Shown: positions 35,354 through 43,487 of the stretch, piece by piece | Position numbering within the stretch: the stretch's first letter is position 1 | How the letters are laid out: each line of letters begins with the position of its first letter | Assembly (NCBI RefSeq): GCF_900105135.1 | Contig: NZ_LT629741.1 | Location: forward strand, 1,798,001 to 1,862,000 | Direction of reading: 5' to 3' | Origin: Gramella sp. MAR_2010_147 | GTDB lineage: Bacteria; Bacteroidota; Bacteroidia; Flavobacteriales; Flavobacteriaceae | DNA length: 64,000 nucleotides | Translations under genes and position numbers: made by a program | The notes under the pieces: generated by a model | Database searches by the model: none | The model's input: only the letters and a program-made list of their open reading frames with translations | What the model was told of the DNA's origin: nothing

Positions 35354-36178
35354 ATGGCTAAGATAACCGCCGCTGAAGTAAATAAATTAAGAAAAGCTAC
35401 TGGTGCAGGAATGATGGACTGCAAGAAGGCATTAGTAGAAGCTGAAGGTGATTTTGACGGAGCAATTGAATTGCTACGTAAAAAAGGTCAGAAAGTTGCA
35501 GCAAAGAGAGCCGACAGAGATTCTTCTGAAGGAGCTGCAATTGCACAGGTAAACGGTGAAAACACAAAAGGTGTGATCATCTCTTTGAACTGTGAGACAG
35601 ACTTTGTTGCTAAGAATGATGATTTCATCAAAATGGCAAACGACTTCGCTGATATCGCTCTTAATTATTCTTCAAAAGAAGAGTTTCTTAAGGCAGACTA
35701 CAAAGGAATTTCTGTTGAAGACAAATTAACAGAACAAACCGGAGTTATTGGTGAAAAGATCGAGATTGGTGCATTCAAAACTCTGGAAGCTCCATTCGTA
35801 GGATCTTATATCCACGCTGGTAATAAAATTGCTGTTCTTACAGGTCTTTCTAAAAATGTTGATGGAGCTGAAGAAGCTGCGAAAAACGTTTCTATGCAGG
35901 CTGCTGCTATGAACCCGGTTGCACTGGATGAAAGTGGTGTTGACCAGGCTACTATCGACAAAGAGATCGAGATTGCAAAAGATACTTTAAGAGAAGAAGG
36001 AAAGCCAGAAAATATGCTGGACAAGATCGCTCAGGGAAAACTTCAGCGTTTCTTTAAAGACAACACTTTGGTACACCAGGCGTATATCAAGGACAACAAA
36101 CAAAGCGTTGCCCAGTACGTTAAGTCTGTAGACAGTGACCTTGAAGTTGTAGGTTTTGAAAGAGTAGCTTTAGGATAA
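35354..36178 (+). CDS. tsf: Elongation factor Ts
   Basis: 274 residues. N-terminal UBA-like part with VNKLRKATGAGMMDCKKALVEAEGDFDGAIELLRKKG, then the core with CETDFVAKND, the EF-Tu contact region. It exchanges GDP for GTP on EF-Tu. Length is normal for the family. Follows rpsB by 90 bp with a hairpin in between, and is closed by its own terminator. Confidence 0.98.
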   Translation: MAKITAAEVNKLRKATGAGMMDCKKALVEAEGDFDGAIELLRKKGQKVAAKRADRDSSEGAAIAQVNGENTKGVIISLNCETDFVAKNDDFIKMANDFADIALNYSSKEEFLKADYKGISVEDKLTEQTGVIGEKIEIGAFKTLEAPFVGSYIHAGNKIAVLTGLSKNVDGAEEAAKNVSMQAAAMNPVALDESGVDQATIDKEIEIAKDTLREEGKPENMLDKIAQGKLQRFFKDNTLVHQAYIKDNKQSVAQYVKSVDSDLEVVGFERVALG

Positions 36179-36198
36179 GCTAATTCTATATAAAATTG

Positions 36199-36235
36199 AA
36201 AAAAGAGGTTTTATTCATTTAAAACCTCTTTTTGT
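36199..36235 (+). terminator. Intrinsic terminator after tsf
   Basis: AAGAGGTTTT/AAAACCTCTT stem with an 8-nt loop and a T-run. Confidence 0.9.
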
Positions 36236-36246
36236 TTTTTACCACC

Positions 36247-36344
36247 TGTCATCCTGAACTTGATTCAGGATCTCTGGAGAAGCTGAATCAGGTTCAGCTT
36301 GACGGAAATGTCATTTCGAGGGAGTGCAACGACTGAGAAATCTC
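36247..36344. repeat. Cluster of three REP-like elements after tsf
   Basis: A direct copy at 36247-36274 (TCCTGAACTTGATTCAGGA core), an inverted copy at 36281-36305 (AGCTGAATCAGGTTCAGCT core) and a second-subfamily copy at 36308-36344 (TCATTTCGAGGGAG and GAGAAATCTC). They fill the space before trmN6. Confidence 0.8.
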
Positions 36345-36421
36345 TACGAAGATTAACCTGAATCCCAAATAGATCCCTCCTTTCAATCGAGAAGACAATC
36401 AATAATATTTATTTTTACAGA

Positions 36422-37144
36422 ATGTCAAACCAACCTTTCAAATTCAAACAATTCAGCATAGATCAGGATCAATGTGCCATGAAAATTGGTACAGATGGAG
36501 TACTTCTTGGTGCATGGTCTTCTCTGGACCACAATCCTGAAAGTATCCTCGATATCGGCACTGGCACAGGCCTAATTGCCTTAATGTTAGCTCAAAGGTC
36601 TCAAGCCAAATTAATAGACGCTTTAGAGATCGAAGAAAACGCCTATGAGCAGTCGGTAGAAAATTTTGAAAAAAGCGATTGGGGAGATCGGTTGTTTTGT
36701 TACCACGCAGGATTTGACGAATTTGTGGAAGAGATGCAGGAAGAAGATAAATATGACCTTATAATTTCCAATCCCCCGTTCTATTCTGAAGACTATAAAA
36801 GCGGAAATGAAAACCGTGATAAGGCACGTTTCGCTGATGCTCTTCCCCTAACTGAATTAATCGAAGGAGCTTCTCTGCTACTTTCAGAAAATGGTCATTT
36901 TGATATTATTATTCCATTTTCAGAGGAAAGCAATGGCCTTAATATTGGAAAAAACCATGGATTATTTCCTTCTAAGATCACCAGAGTAAAAGGCACAGAA
37001 TCTGCTCCAATCAAAAGAAGCCTGATCAGTTTTAGTTTTGACGAAACTGAACCTAAAATCAAAGAACTCGTTTTAGAAATTTCGAGACATCATTATACTG
37101 AGGAATTTAAAGAACTGGTTAAAGATTTTTACTTAAAATTATAA
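36422..37144 (+). CDS. trmN6: tRNA1(Val) (adenine(37)-N6)-methyltransferase
   Basis: 240 residues, class I SAM-dependent methyltransferase. N-terminal FKFKQFSIDQDQCAMKIGTDGVLLGAW is diagnostic for the TrmN6/YfiC group. SAM motif DIGTGTGLIALMLAQ is followed by the catalytic NPPF near 119. It methylates A37 of tRNA1(Val). Stands alone between two repeat clusters. Confidence 0.92.
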   Translation: MSNQPFKFKQFSIDQDQCAMKIGTDGVLLGAWSSLDHNPESILDIGTGTGLIALMLAQRSQAKLIDALEIEENAYEQSVENFEKSDWGDRLFCYHAGFDEFVEEMQEEDKYDLIISNPPFYSEDYKSGNENRDKARFADALPLTELIEGASLLLSENGHFDIIIPFSEESNGLNIGKNHGLFPSKITRVKGTESAPIKRSLISFSFDETEPKIKELVLEISRHHYTEEFKELVKDFYLKL

Positions 37145-37161
37145 TCCTTTTTTGCCAATTT

Positions 37162-37285
37162 ACGTTATACTGAACTTGATTCAGCATCTCGCATTTTTCA
37201 AATTTTAAAATTTCTCCTGGGACCCTGGGTTAAGTTCAGGGTGACGTATTCCGTTAAATTTTTAATTCCGGAACCGAATCAGGGT
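37162..37285. repeat. Cluster of REP-like elements before the glutaryl-CoA dehydrogenase gene
   Basis: A direct copy (CTGAACTTGATTCAGCATCTC, starting 37170 in its core), an inverted copy at 37220-37247 (CCCTGGGTTAAGTTCAGGG core) and a short fragment (GAATCAGGGTCA) near 37276. Confidence 0.75.
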
Positions 37286-37319
37286 CAAAATTCAACATTT
37301 CAAACCCCAATAAAAAAGA

Positions 37320-37350
37320 TTGCTTCTCATAAAAGACTTGGTTACATTTG
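37320..37350 (+). promoter_or_regulatory. Promoter TTG-N20-TACATTTG for glutaryl-CoA dehydrogenase
   Basis: TTG at 37320-37322 and TACATTTG at 37343-37350, spacing 20. A TTG at 37348, in frame with the gene, is the end of the -7 box, so translation must begin at the ATG at 37369. Confidence 0.7.
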
Positions 37351-37368
37351 TTAGAAACACTACACAAA

Positions 37369-38544
37369 ATGAAACCAGACCAATTTCAGGCACCTGATTA
37401 TTATAATATTGACGACCTCTTAACCGATGAACATAGAATGGTTCGCGACGCTACCAGAGAATGGGTAAAACGTGAGGTTTCCCCTATCATCGAAGAAGCG
37501 GCGCAAGAAGCAAAATTTCCTAAACAACTAATCAACGGCCTAGCCGAAATTGGTGCTTTTGGACCCTATATTCCTGAAGAATATGGTGGGGCCGGATTAG
37601 ACCAGATCTCTTACGGATTGATCATGCAGGAAATTGAACGTGGTGACAGTGGAATTCGTTCTACTGCCTCGGTTCAATCCTCCCTGGTAATGTATCCTAT
37701 TTTTAAATATGGAACTGAAGAGCAAAAGAAGAAGTTTTTACCAAAATTAGCTTCCGGTGAAATGATTGGTTGCTTCGGGTTAACTGAACCAGATCACGGC
37801 TCTAATCCCGGTGGAATGACCACTAATTTTAAAGATAAAGGAGATCATTACCTTTTAAATGGTGCTAAAATGTGGATCTCGAATTCACCTTTTGCCGATA
37901 TCGCAATCGTTTGGGCTAAAAACGAGGAAGGACGAATTCATGGATTGATCGTTGAACGCGCAATGGAAGGTTTTACCACTCCCGAAACCCATAATAAATG
38001 GTCATTGCGTGCAAGTGCCACCGGAGAGCTGATCTTTGACAATGTGAAAGTTCCAAAAGAAAACCTCATGCCGAATAAATCTGGATTAGGAGCGCCACTT
38101 GGTTGTCTCGACTCTGCTCGTTACGGTATCGCCTGGGGCGCTATTGGAGCGGCTATGGACTGTTATGATACAGCTTTGAGATACGCCAAGGAAAGAGAAC
38201 AATTTGGGTTGCCAATTGCTTCAAAACAGCTTCAGCAAAAGAAACTGGCCGAGATGATCACAGAAATCACAAAAGCCCAGCTAATGGCTTGGCGATTAGG
38301 GACTCTAAGAAATGAAGGCAAGGCAACTTCAGCGCAGATCTCCATGGCCAAGAGGAACAATGTAGAAATGGCGATCAAAATTGCCAGGGAAGCTAGACAG
38401 GTTCTTGGTGGCATGGGAATTAGTGGTGAATACAGCATCATGAGACATATGATGAACCTTGAGAGTGTGATCACTTACGAAGGTACGCACGACATTCATC
38501 TATTGATCACAGGAATGGATATTACAGGACACCCAGCATTTTAA
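37369..38544 (+). CDS. gcdH: Acyl-CoA dehydrogenase, glutaryl-CoA dehydrogenase type
   Basis: 391 residues, FAD-dependent. CFGLTEPDHGSNPGGM (FAD/substrate loop), KMWISNSPFADIAIVWAK, WSLRASATGEL and catalytic Glu in TYEGTHDIHLLITGMDITG match glutaryl-CoA dehydrogenase rather than short-chain enzymes. It oxidises and decarboxylates glutaryl-CoA to crotonyl-CoA in lysine/tryptophan breakdown. The saccharopine-dehydrogenase family gene at the right edge could belong to the same catabolic theme but is 25 kb away. The ATG start is fixed by the promoter. Followed after 10 bp by an SRPBCC gene, probably co-transcribed. Confidence 0.9.
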   Translation: MKPDQFQAPDYYNIDDLLTDEHRMVRDATREWVKREVSPIIEEAAQEAKFPKQLINGLAEIGAFGPYIPEEYGGAGLDQISYGLIMQEIERGDSGIRSTASVQSSLVMYPIFKYGTEEQKKKFLPKLASGEMIGCFGLTEPDHGSNPGGMTTNFKDKGDHYLLNGAKMWISNSPFADIAIVWAKNEEGRIHGLIVERAMEGFTTPETHNKWSLRASATGELIFDNVKVPKENLMPNKSGLGAPLGCLDSARYGIAWGAIGAAMDCYDTALRYAKEREQFGLPIASKQLQQKKLAEMITEITKAQLMAWRLGTLRNEGKATSAQISMAKRNNVEMAIKIAREARQVLGGMGISGEYSIMRHMMNLESVITYEGTHDIHLLITGMDITGHPAF

Positions 38545-38554
38545 TTCTATTATT

Positions 38555-38992
38555 ATGAAGAAAGTTCATTATCAAATAGAGATCAATTGCCCCAAAGAAG
38601 AGGTATTTCAAATTATGCTGGACAAAGAGCATTACCGGGAATGGACAGCTATATTCAACCCAACTTCACATTACGAAGGTTCCTGGGAAGAAGGCAGTAA
38701 GATTTTATTTCTAGGTGAAACTGAAAAAGGAGAAAAAGCCGGAATGCATAGCCTGATTGAAAAACTCGAACCTAATAAGTTTATAAGTATTAAGCATCTG
38801 GGCATGCTAGAGAAAGGCAAAGAAACTTCCTTTGGTGATGATCTTTACGAAAATTACTATTTAGAAGATAAAGGCGGCTCTACTTTATTAAAAGTAGAAA
38901 TGGATACGGAAGACGACTGGATGGAAGATTTAGAAAATACCTGGCCTAAAGCACTTCAAAAATTAAAGGAAGTCTGCGAGGATAATTGCTAG
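38555..38992 (+). CDS. SRPBCC (AHSA1/START-like) domain protein
   Basis: 145 residues, one helix-grip domain: VHYQIEINCPKEEVFQIMLD at the start, YREWTAIFNPTSHYEGSWEEGS (the typical W-x-F/x-P motif of AHSA1-like proteins), and a C-terminal long helix WPKALQKLKEVC. It would form a hydrophobic cavity for a small ligand; the ligand is unknown. Probably in the same transcript as the glutaryl-CoA dehydrogenase gene. Its stop is only 3 bp from the stop of the convergent small cysteine-rich gene. Confidence 0.82.
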   Translation: MKKVHYQIEINCPKEEVFQIMLDKEHYREWTAIFNPTSHYEGSWEEGSKILFLGETEKGEKAGMHSLIEKLEPNKFISIKHLGMLEKGKETSFGDDLYENYYLEDKGGSTLLKVEMDTEDDWMEDLENTWPKALQKLKEVCEDNC

Positions 38993-38995
38993 TTT

Positions 38996-39175
38996 TCACA
39001 AGAGATCAAAACAAGGGCAGCGTTTACAACGTTTGCCCTTTTTATATTTTTCACAACATTCCTTTTTTAAAGGCTTCGGTGTTTTAGCCACCACTCCTTC
39101 CACCTTCAAATAATCCTTGGATTTATTTGAATAGAACACGATAACGTGGATGTTCCTAACAACTTTGCAAGCCAT
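38996..39175 (-). CDS. Small cysteine-rich protein, 59 residues
   Basis: ATG at 39175 and TGA at 38996-38998. The product starts MACKVVRNIHVIVFYSNKSK and ends with a dense basic/cysteine cluster K-E-C-C-E-K-Y-K-K-G-K-R-C-K-R-C-P-C-F-D-L. Seven cysteines in all (at 3, 40, 41, 50, 53 and 55 among them) suggest a metal-binding or zinc-ribbon-like tail. I believe similar short proteins occur in other flavobacteria, but this is from memory. No -7 box was found upstream. It is below common length cut-offs and easily missed. Confidence 0.65.
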   Translation of the reverse strand: MACKVVRNIHVIVFYSNKSKDYLKVEGVVAKTPKPLKKECCEKYKKGKRCKRCPCFDLL

Positions 39176-39261
39176 GTTTTAATATAATCCAAAGGGCTGA
39201 CCTTCTGCGTTAAACAAGCCATAAAAACCAATTAATATTTTCTAAATAGTTCCTCAGATTT

Positions 39262-39269
39262 TACCTTTG
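39262..39269 (+). promoter_or_regulatory. -7 promoter box (TACCTTTG) for the DUF3050 gene
   Basis: Fits TAnnTTTG. The in-frame TTG at 39267 is its last three bases, so the ATG at 39288 is the start. Confidence 0.55.
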
Positions 39270-39287
39270 CAAAAAATTGGAAGAATT

Positions 39288-40073
39288 ATGATCAAAGAGA
39301 TAAACGCAAGTTTAGCACCTCTAACCAACCAGTTAATAAATCATTCTTTATATAAAAAAATAAACACTCCAAAAGAACTTCAAATCTTTATGGAGCATCA
39401 TATTTTTGCAGTTTGGGATTTTATGTCCTTACTAACCTCCTTACAGGAAATACTCACCAAAACTACAAATCCCTGGTTACCTGTAGGAGATCCTGAAACC
39501 CGGTATTTAATTAATGAAATTGTTCTGGCTGAGGAGACCGATGTCAATATTCACGGCAAAAGACAAAGTCATTTTGAAATGTATCTGGATGCTATGAATG
39601 CCGCAGGAGCCAATAAAAAGAAAATTGAGGATCTATTAATGCAGGTCTCCCATGGCACCGATATTTTTTTGGTAATTGCCACCAGCGAACTACCTATTAG
39701 TATCAAACAATTTCTAAAACATACCTTTGAAGTTGTTTACAGCAGAGAGCCTCATAAAATTGCTTCAGCATTCACATTTGGACGCGAAGGACTTATTCCT
39801 GATATGTTCTCGGCGATCATAGAAAAAGTTCAAAAGAACTTTCCTGAGGATGATCTTAGCCTGTTCAAGTATTATTTTGACCGACATATTGAATTAGACG
39901 GAGATGAACATGGGCCTATGGCTTTTAAAATGGTAGCAGATCTTTGCGGAAATGAGGATATAAAATGGGATGAAGTGAAGCAAACTGCTGAAAGATCACT
40001 TACAAGCCGTATTGAACTCTGGGATGGTATTGAATCTGAAATTGAAGCAAAAACGAAGCTGGAAAATGCATAG
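39288..40073 (+). CDS. DUF3050 protein, heme-oxygenase-like fold
   Basis: 261 residues, all-helical, cytosolic. FMEHHIFAVWDFMSLLTSLQ near the N-terminus and HIELDGDEHGPMAFKMV near the C-terminus are DUF3050 hallmarks; the His/Glu/Asp residues in them could bind a di-metal centre, as in other heme-oxygenase-like proteins. No activity is known to me. Single gene, with a repeat cluster behind it. The ATG at 39288 is chosen because the earlier TTG lies in the promoter box. Confidence 0.82.
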   Translation: MIKEINASLAPLTNQLINHSLYKKINTPKELQIFMEHHIFAVWDFMSLLTSLQEILTKTTNPWLPVGDPETRYLINEIVLAEETDVNIHGKRQSHFEMYLDAMNAAGANKKKIEDLLMQVSHGTDIFLVIATSELPISIKQFLKHTFEVVYSREPHKIASAFTFGREGLIPDMFSAIIEKVQKNFPEDDLSLFKYYFDRHIELDGDEHGPMAFKMVADLCGNEDIKWDEVKQTAERSLTSRIELWDGIESEIEAKTKLENA

Positions 40074-40090
40074 CGACTCTTTCGCTTTGC

Positions 40091-40208
40091 CCGCATTAAT
40101 CGTTTGACTGCGCTCAAGGTGGTGGTTCACCTCGATCAAAAGCTGAGATCTTTTTTATTCGTATTTGCAATCTTGAGATTCCCAGGTCGCTACTTTCCTT
40201 CGAAATGA
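40091..40208. repeat. REP-like elements between the DUF3050 and ferredoxin genes
   Basis: Two degenerate inverted copies: one with GACTGCGCTCAAGGTGG followed by AGCTGAGATC, and one with TTGAGATTCCCAGGTCGC and TTCCTTCGAAATGAAA. They belong to the second subfamily seen at 36308-36344. Confidence 0.55.
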
Positions 40209-40230
40209 AAAGCACTACAGAATCTAATCC

Positions 40231-40566
40231 CTATTCCGCAGCGGGTGCAATCCTAACCTCCAGGCCATCTAGCCCTTCGGTAATTGGGATCTGGCAGCTA
40301 AGTCTGCTGTTATCCTCCACCAGGAAAGCCTGGTCTAACATATCTTCTTCTTCAATACTCATTTCAGGGAGCATATGCTCAAAATTCAACATATAACATT
40401 GGCAGGAAGCACACATCGCCATTCCGCCGCAAATACCTATAGTACCTTCTGGAGCGAGTTCATAAGAACGTATAACTTCCATAAGATTCATATTCATATC
40501 TGTAGGGGCATCTATGGTATGAGCTTCCCCTTCGCGGTCTATAATGGTGATCTTAATGTCTGACAT
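40231..40566 (-). CDS. [2Fe-2S] ferredoxin, adrenodoxin type
   Basis: 111 residues. Cluster ligands C46, C52, C55 and C91 in the pattern C-x5-C-x2-C-x35-C, with GICGGMAMCASCQCYM typical of vertebrate-type ferredoxins. Partner electron donor is likely the TrxR-like ferredoxin reductase encoded just upstream (40688-41749) on the same strand, with a repeat cluster in between. A role in iron-sulfur assembly or a monooxygenase/desaturase chain is possible. Confidence 0.92.
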   Translation of the reverse strand: MSDIKITIIDREGEAHTIDAPTDMNMNLMEVIRSYELAPEGTIGICGGMAMCASCQCYMLNFEHMLPEMSIEEEDMLDQAFLVEDNSRLSCQIPITEGLDGLEVRIAPAAE

Positions 40567-40590
40567 TTTCTTTTAATATATACTCAAATA

Positions 40591-40670
40591 TTGTCATTCT
40601 GAACTTGTTTCAGAACCTAATAAATTAAGCTGACCCTTCGCCTAAGCTCAGGACAAGCTTGTGTGACACT
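40591..40670. repeat. Inverted pair of REP-like elements between ferredoxin and its reductase
   Basis: Direct copy TGTCATTCTGAACTTGTTTC (core from 40592) and inverted copy CCTAAGCTCAGGACAAGCTT at 40641-40660 with TGTGACAC behind. They sit inside what would otherwise be a mrp-nfu-fnr-fdx operon. Confidence 0.7.
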
Positions 40671-40687
40671 TCAATTTGACGATAATC

Positions 40688-41749
40688 CTAATTTATACTT
40701 TTAACCACTTCTTTTTTCGCTTCTTTTTTACTTCCATCAAATCCGCTTACACCACTTACAGTGGTATATTTCATCACGTATTTCTTATCTGGATTAATTC
40801 GCTGATAAGCACTTTGACACATGATCGCTGCTTCATGAAAACCACATAGAATAAGCTTCAATTTTCCCTTATATGTATTCACATCTCCTATCGCATAAAT
40901 CCCAGGAATATTTGTTTGATAATCGTAAGAATTATCCACTTTTATAGCATTCTTCTCGATTTCCAGCCCCCAGTTTGCAATAGGACCTAATTTTGGAGAC
41001 AGTCCGAATAAAGGGATAAAATGATCTGTTTTTTTAAGTTCTTCTCCACGTGCCTGATCTTTATGTCTAATAAGAACAGAATCTAATTCATCTTCACCCT
41101 TAAGATCAACCACTTCAGCGTTAGTAATCAAATTGATCTTTCCAATTTTTGAAAGTTCTTCCACTTTTTCCACGGAATCTAAAGCTCCTCGAAAATCTTT
41201 TCTTCTATGAACCAGCGAAACTTCAGAAGCCACATCGGCAAGAAAGATACTCCAGTCTAAAGCAGAATCACCACCACCAGCAATCACTATTTTCTTGTCT
41301 CTATAAACTTCAGGATCGCGAATTATATAGGCAACACCTTTATCTTCGTAATCTTTAATAGATGGAATTGGTGGTTTTCTAGGCTCAAAACTTCCAAGAC
41401 CTCCAGCAATAACTACTACCGGCGAATGATGTTTTGTTCCTTTACTTGTAGTTACAATAAAGCTTCCGTCTTCCTGCTTATCTATAGTTTCTGCTCTTTC
41501 TCCTAAAGTAAAACCAGGTTCAAAAGGTTTTATTTGCTCCATTAAATTATCCACAAGATCTCCTGCCATTACTTCGGGGAATCCCGGGATATCATAAATA
41601 GGTTTCTTTGGATAAATTTCAGAACACTGACCTCCGGCTTGCGGGAGCGCATCTATAAGATGACATTTCAGTTTTAATAATCCAGCTTCAAAAACGGCAA
41701 AAAGGCCCGTAGGACCTGCACCAATGATAAGTATATCGGTTTTAATCAT
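40688..41749 (-). CDS. Ferredoxin--NADP reductase, thioredoxin-reductase type
   Basis: 353 residues starting MIKTDILIIGAGPTGL. Two Rossmann motifs: GAGPTGL for FAD at the N-terminus and GGGDSALDWS for NADPH in the middle; GIYAIGDV closes the FAD site. The CxxC of true thioredoxin reductase is absent, which marks the TrxR-like ferredoxin reductase family. It would reduce the [2Fe-2S] ferredoxin encoded downstream. The ATG at 41749 is preferred to a TTG at 41761 because it begins directly at the conserved N-terminus. Behind nfu with 28 bp between. Confidence 0.9.
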   Translation of the reverse strand: MIKTDILIIGAGPTGLFAVFEAGLLKLKCHLIDALPQAGGQCSEIYPKKPIYDIPGFPEVMAGDLVDNLMEQIKPFEPGFTLGERAETIDKQEDGSFIVTTSKGTKHHSPVVVIAGGLGSFEPRKPPIPSIKDYEDKGVAYIIRDPEVYRDKKIVIAGGGDSALDWSIFLADVASEVSLVHRRKDFRGALDSVEKVEELSKIGKINLITNAEVVDLKGEDELDSVLIRHKDQARGEELKKTDHFIPLFGLSPKLGPIANWGLEIEKNAIKVDNSYDYQTNIPGIYAIGDVNTYKGKLKLILCGFHEAAIMCQSAYQRINPDKKYVMKYTTVSGVSGFDGSKKEAKKEVVKSIN

Positions 41750-41777
41750 GTTTAAATTCAATTAAAGGCTAGCAAAT

Positions 41778-42023
41778 CTATCGCTCAATATTTACCACCT
41801 TTTCAATTTGGGGTACATATTTTTTTATAGTCATCTCCACTCCACTTTTCAGCGTCATCTGATTCACTGTACAGCCAACACATGCACCTTCCAACTGGAC
41901 CTTTACCAGACGATCATCTTCTTCAATGGAAACTAAAGAGATGTTTCCTCCATCACTTTCAAGGAAAGGACGAATCTCGGCTAAAGCCTTTTCAACATTA
42001 ATTTTAACTTCTTCGCTTGTCAT
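41778..42023 (-). CDS. NifU-like C-terminal domain iron-sulfur carrier (Nfu)
   Basis: 81 residues: a single Nfu domain. ALAEIRPFLESDGGNISLV and LEGACVGCTVNQMTLKSGVE with the cluster-binding C48-x2-C51 are diagnostic. Nfu proteins carry [4Fe-4S] clusters from the assembly machinery to target enzymes. It sits directly behind the Mrp gene (no gap), fitting a joint cluster-delivery role. Confidence 0.93.
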   Translation of the reverse strand: MTSEEVKINVEKALAEIRPFLESDGGNISLVSIEEDDRLVKVQLEGACVGCTVNQMTLKSGVEMTIKKYVPQIEKVVNIER

Positions 42024-43160
42024 TTATTTCTTATTAACAGCACTACATCCCGCCATTGTTGTGATCTTAATGGCCTCTGTGGGTGGGAGCTGTTTGTTTC
42101 TATTTACCGTTTCCTGCACCATATTCCTGGTAATATCTTCAAAAGCAGCCTCAATTGGAGTTGCTGTTTGTAGCGCGGCAGGCCTACCAATATCTCCTGA
42201 TTCTCTCAGGCTTTGCACCAAAGGAATTTCGCCAAGAAAAGGTACTTTTAAATCTTCTGAAAGATTCTTAGCTCCTTTTTCTCCAAAAATATAATACTTG
42301 TTATCGGGTAATTCTTCAGGTGTAAAATAGGCCATATTTTCTATGATCCCTAATACTGGCACGTTAATGCTTTCCTGTTGAAACATTGCCACTCCTTTTT
42401 TAGCATCTGCCAAGGCCACATTTTGCGGGGTGCTAACAATCACTGAACCGGTAATTGGCAATGATTGCATGATGGAAAGATGGATATCTCCTGTTCCCGG
42501 AGGAAGGTCTACCAGCATAAAATCCAGTTCACCCCAATCTGCATCAAAGATCATCTGGTTAAGTGCTTTAGCAGCCATAGGCCCTCTCCATACAACCGCC
42601 TGATTTGGTTTTGTAAAGAAACCAATAGAAAGGATTTTCACCCCGTAGTTTTCTACAGGTTTCATTTTAGATTTTCCATCAACATTTACTGAAAGTGGTC
42701 TTTCAGCTTCCACATCAAACATCATTGGTGTAGAAGGACCATAAATATCGGCATCCAGAATACCCACTTTGAATCCCATTTTAGAAAGTGTCACGGCAAG
42801 ATTGGAGGTAACTGTAGATTTTCCTACGCCACCTTTTCCTGAAGCCACGGCTATGATATTCTTAATACCGGGAATGGCTTTTCCCTTGATCTCCGGCTTC
42901 TTCTTCTCTGAAGCTTCCACTTTAATATTTACTTTGACTTTCGCCTTTTCATAAACTTTTTCATGGATCGCTTTCATGACATCCACCTCTGCTCTTTTCT
43001 TAATATGAAGTGCGGGAGTACCAAGTACCAGATCTACCACTACTTCATCACCAAAAGTCATTACATTTTGAACTGCACCACTCTCTACCATATTGCTACC
43101 TTCTCCTGCTACGGATATGGTTTCCAGCGCTTTTAAAATCTCTTTTCTGTCTAATTTCAT
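42024..43160 (-). CDS. mrp: Mrp/NBP35-family iron-sulfur cluster carrier ATPase
   Basis: 378 residues. N-terminal DUF59/MIP18 domain (about 1-85), then a deviant Walker A GKGGVGKST at 108-116, DADIYGPSTP, and LVDLPPGTGD. The C-terminal tail ends TMAGCSAVNKK with no CxxC in the usual place, although the nearby Nfu protein supplies one. Works as a scaffold or carrier for [4Fe-4S] clusters. First gene of mrp-nfu-fnr; -7 box TATATTTG at 43210-43217. Confidence 0.93.
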   Translation of the reverse strand: MKLDRKEILKALETISVAGEGSNMVESGAVQNVMTFGDEVVVDLVLGTPALHIKKRAEVDVMKAIHEKVYEKAKVKVNIKVEASEKKKPEIKGKAIPGIKNIIAVASGKGGVGKSTVTSNLAVTLSKMGFKVGILDADIYGPSTPMMFDVEAERPLSVNVDGKSKMKPVENYGVKILSIGFFTKPNQAVVWRGPMAAKALNQMIFDADWGELDFMLVDLPPGTGDIHLSIMQSLPITGSVIVSTPQNVALADAKKGVAMFQQESINVPVLGIIENMAYFTPEELPDNKYYIFGEKGAKNLSEDLKVPFLGEIPLVQSLRESGDIGRPAALQTATPIEAAFEDITRNMVQETVNRNKQLPPTEAIKITTMAGCSAVNKK

Positions 43161-43209
43161 ATACGAATTTTAATCAGATTCTCTAGCTTATATAGACTGA
43201 TTCTAAACG

Positions 43210-43217
43210 CAAATATA
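43210..43217 (-). promoter_or_regulatory. -7 promoter box (TATATTTG) for mrp-nfu
   Basis: Fits TAnnTTTG on the minus strand, 50 bp before the start. The -33 position reads TCG. In the 327-bp gap 43161-43487 nothing else is recognisable; a 33-codon GTG frame from 43303 is not convincing. Confidence 0.5.
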
Positions 43218-43487
43218 GTTGGAAAAGCTAAGAATACGAAGAATTTAGGCATTTTAGATTTATGCTGTAATAGTTGAAAATTATAAATAAAAATTTTATT
43301 AAAGTGAACAAGCCTAAGACATCTGGCAAGGCAGTTTCCTTCACTTCATTTGGCATCTGCACTAAAAACCGGAAAGTTATTATGTACTATTCTTCAAAAC
43401 TGTAAAAAACACCTTATTTATATTTCAGAAGATATCTAACGGGTAGCCTGACCCCAACCTAATGATAAAATTTCGATTAAAAGCAAC

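Noticed and set aside
22245-40670. REP-like clusters considered as a CRISPR array
   Set aside because: Copies are kilobases apart, palindromic and in both orientations, with no regular spacers and no cas genes.
43303-43404. 33-codon frame starting with GTG in the gap before mrp
   Set aside because: No start context, no recognisable protein features and no promoter box.
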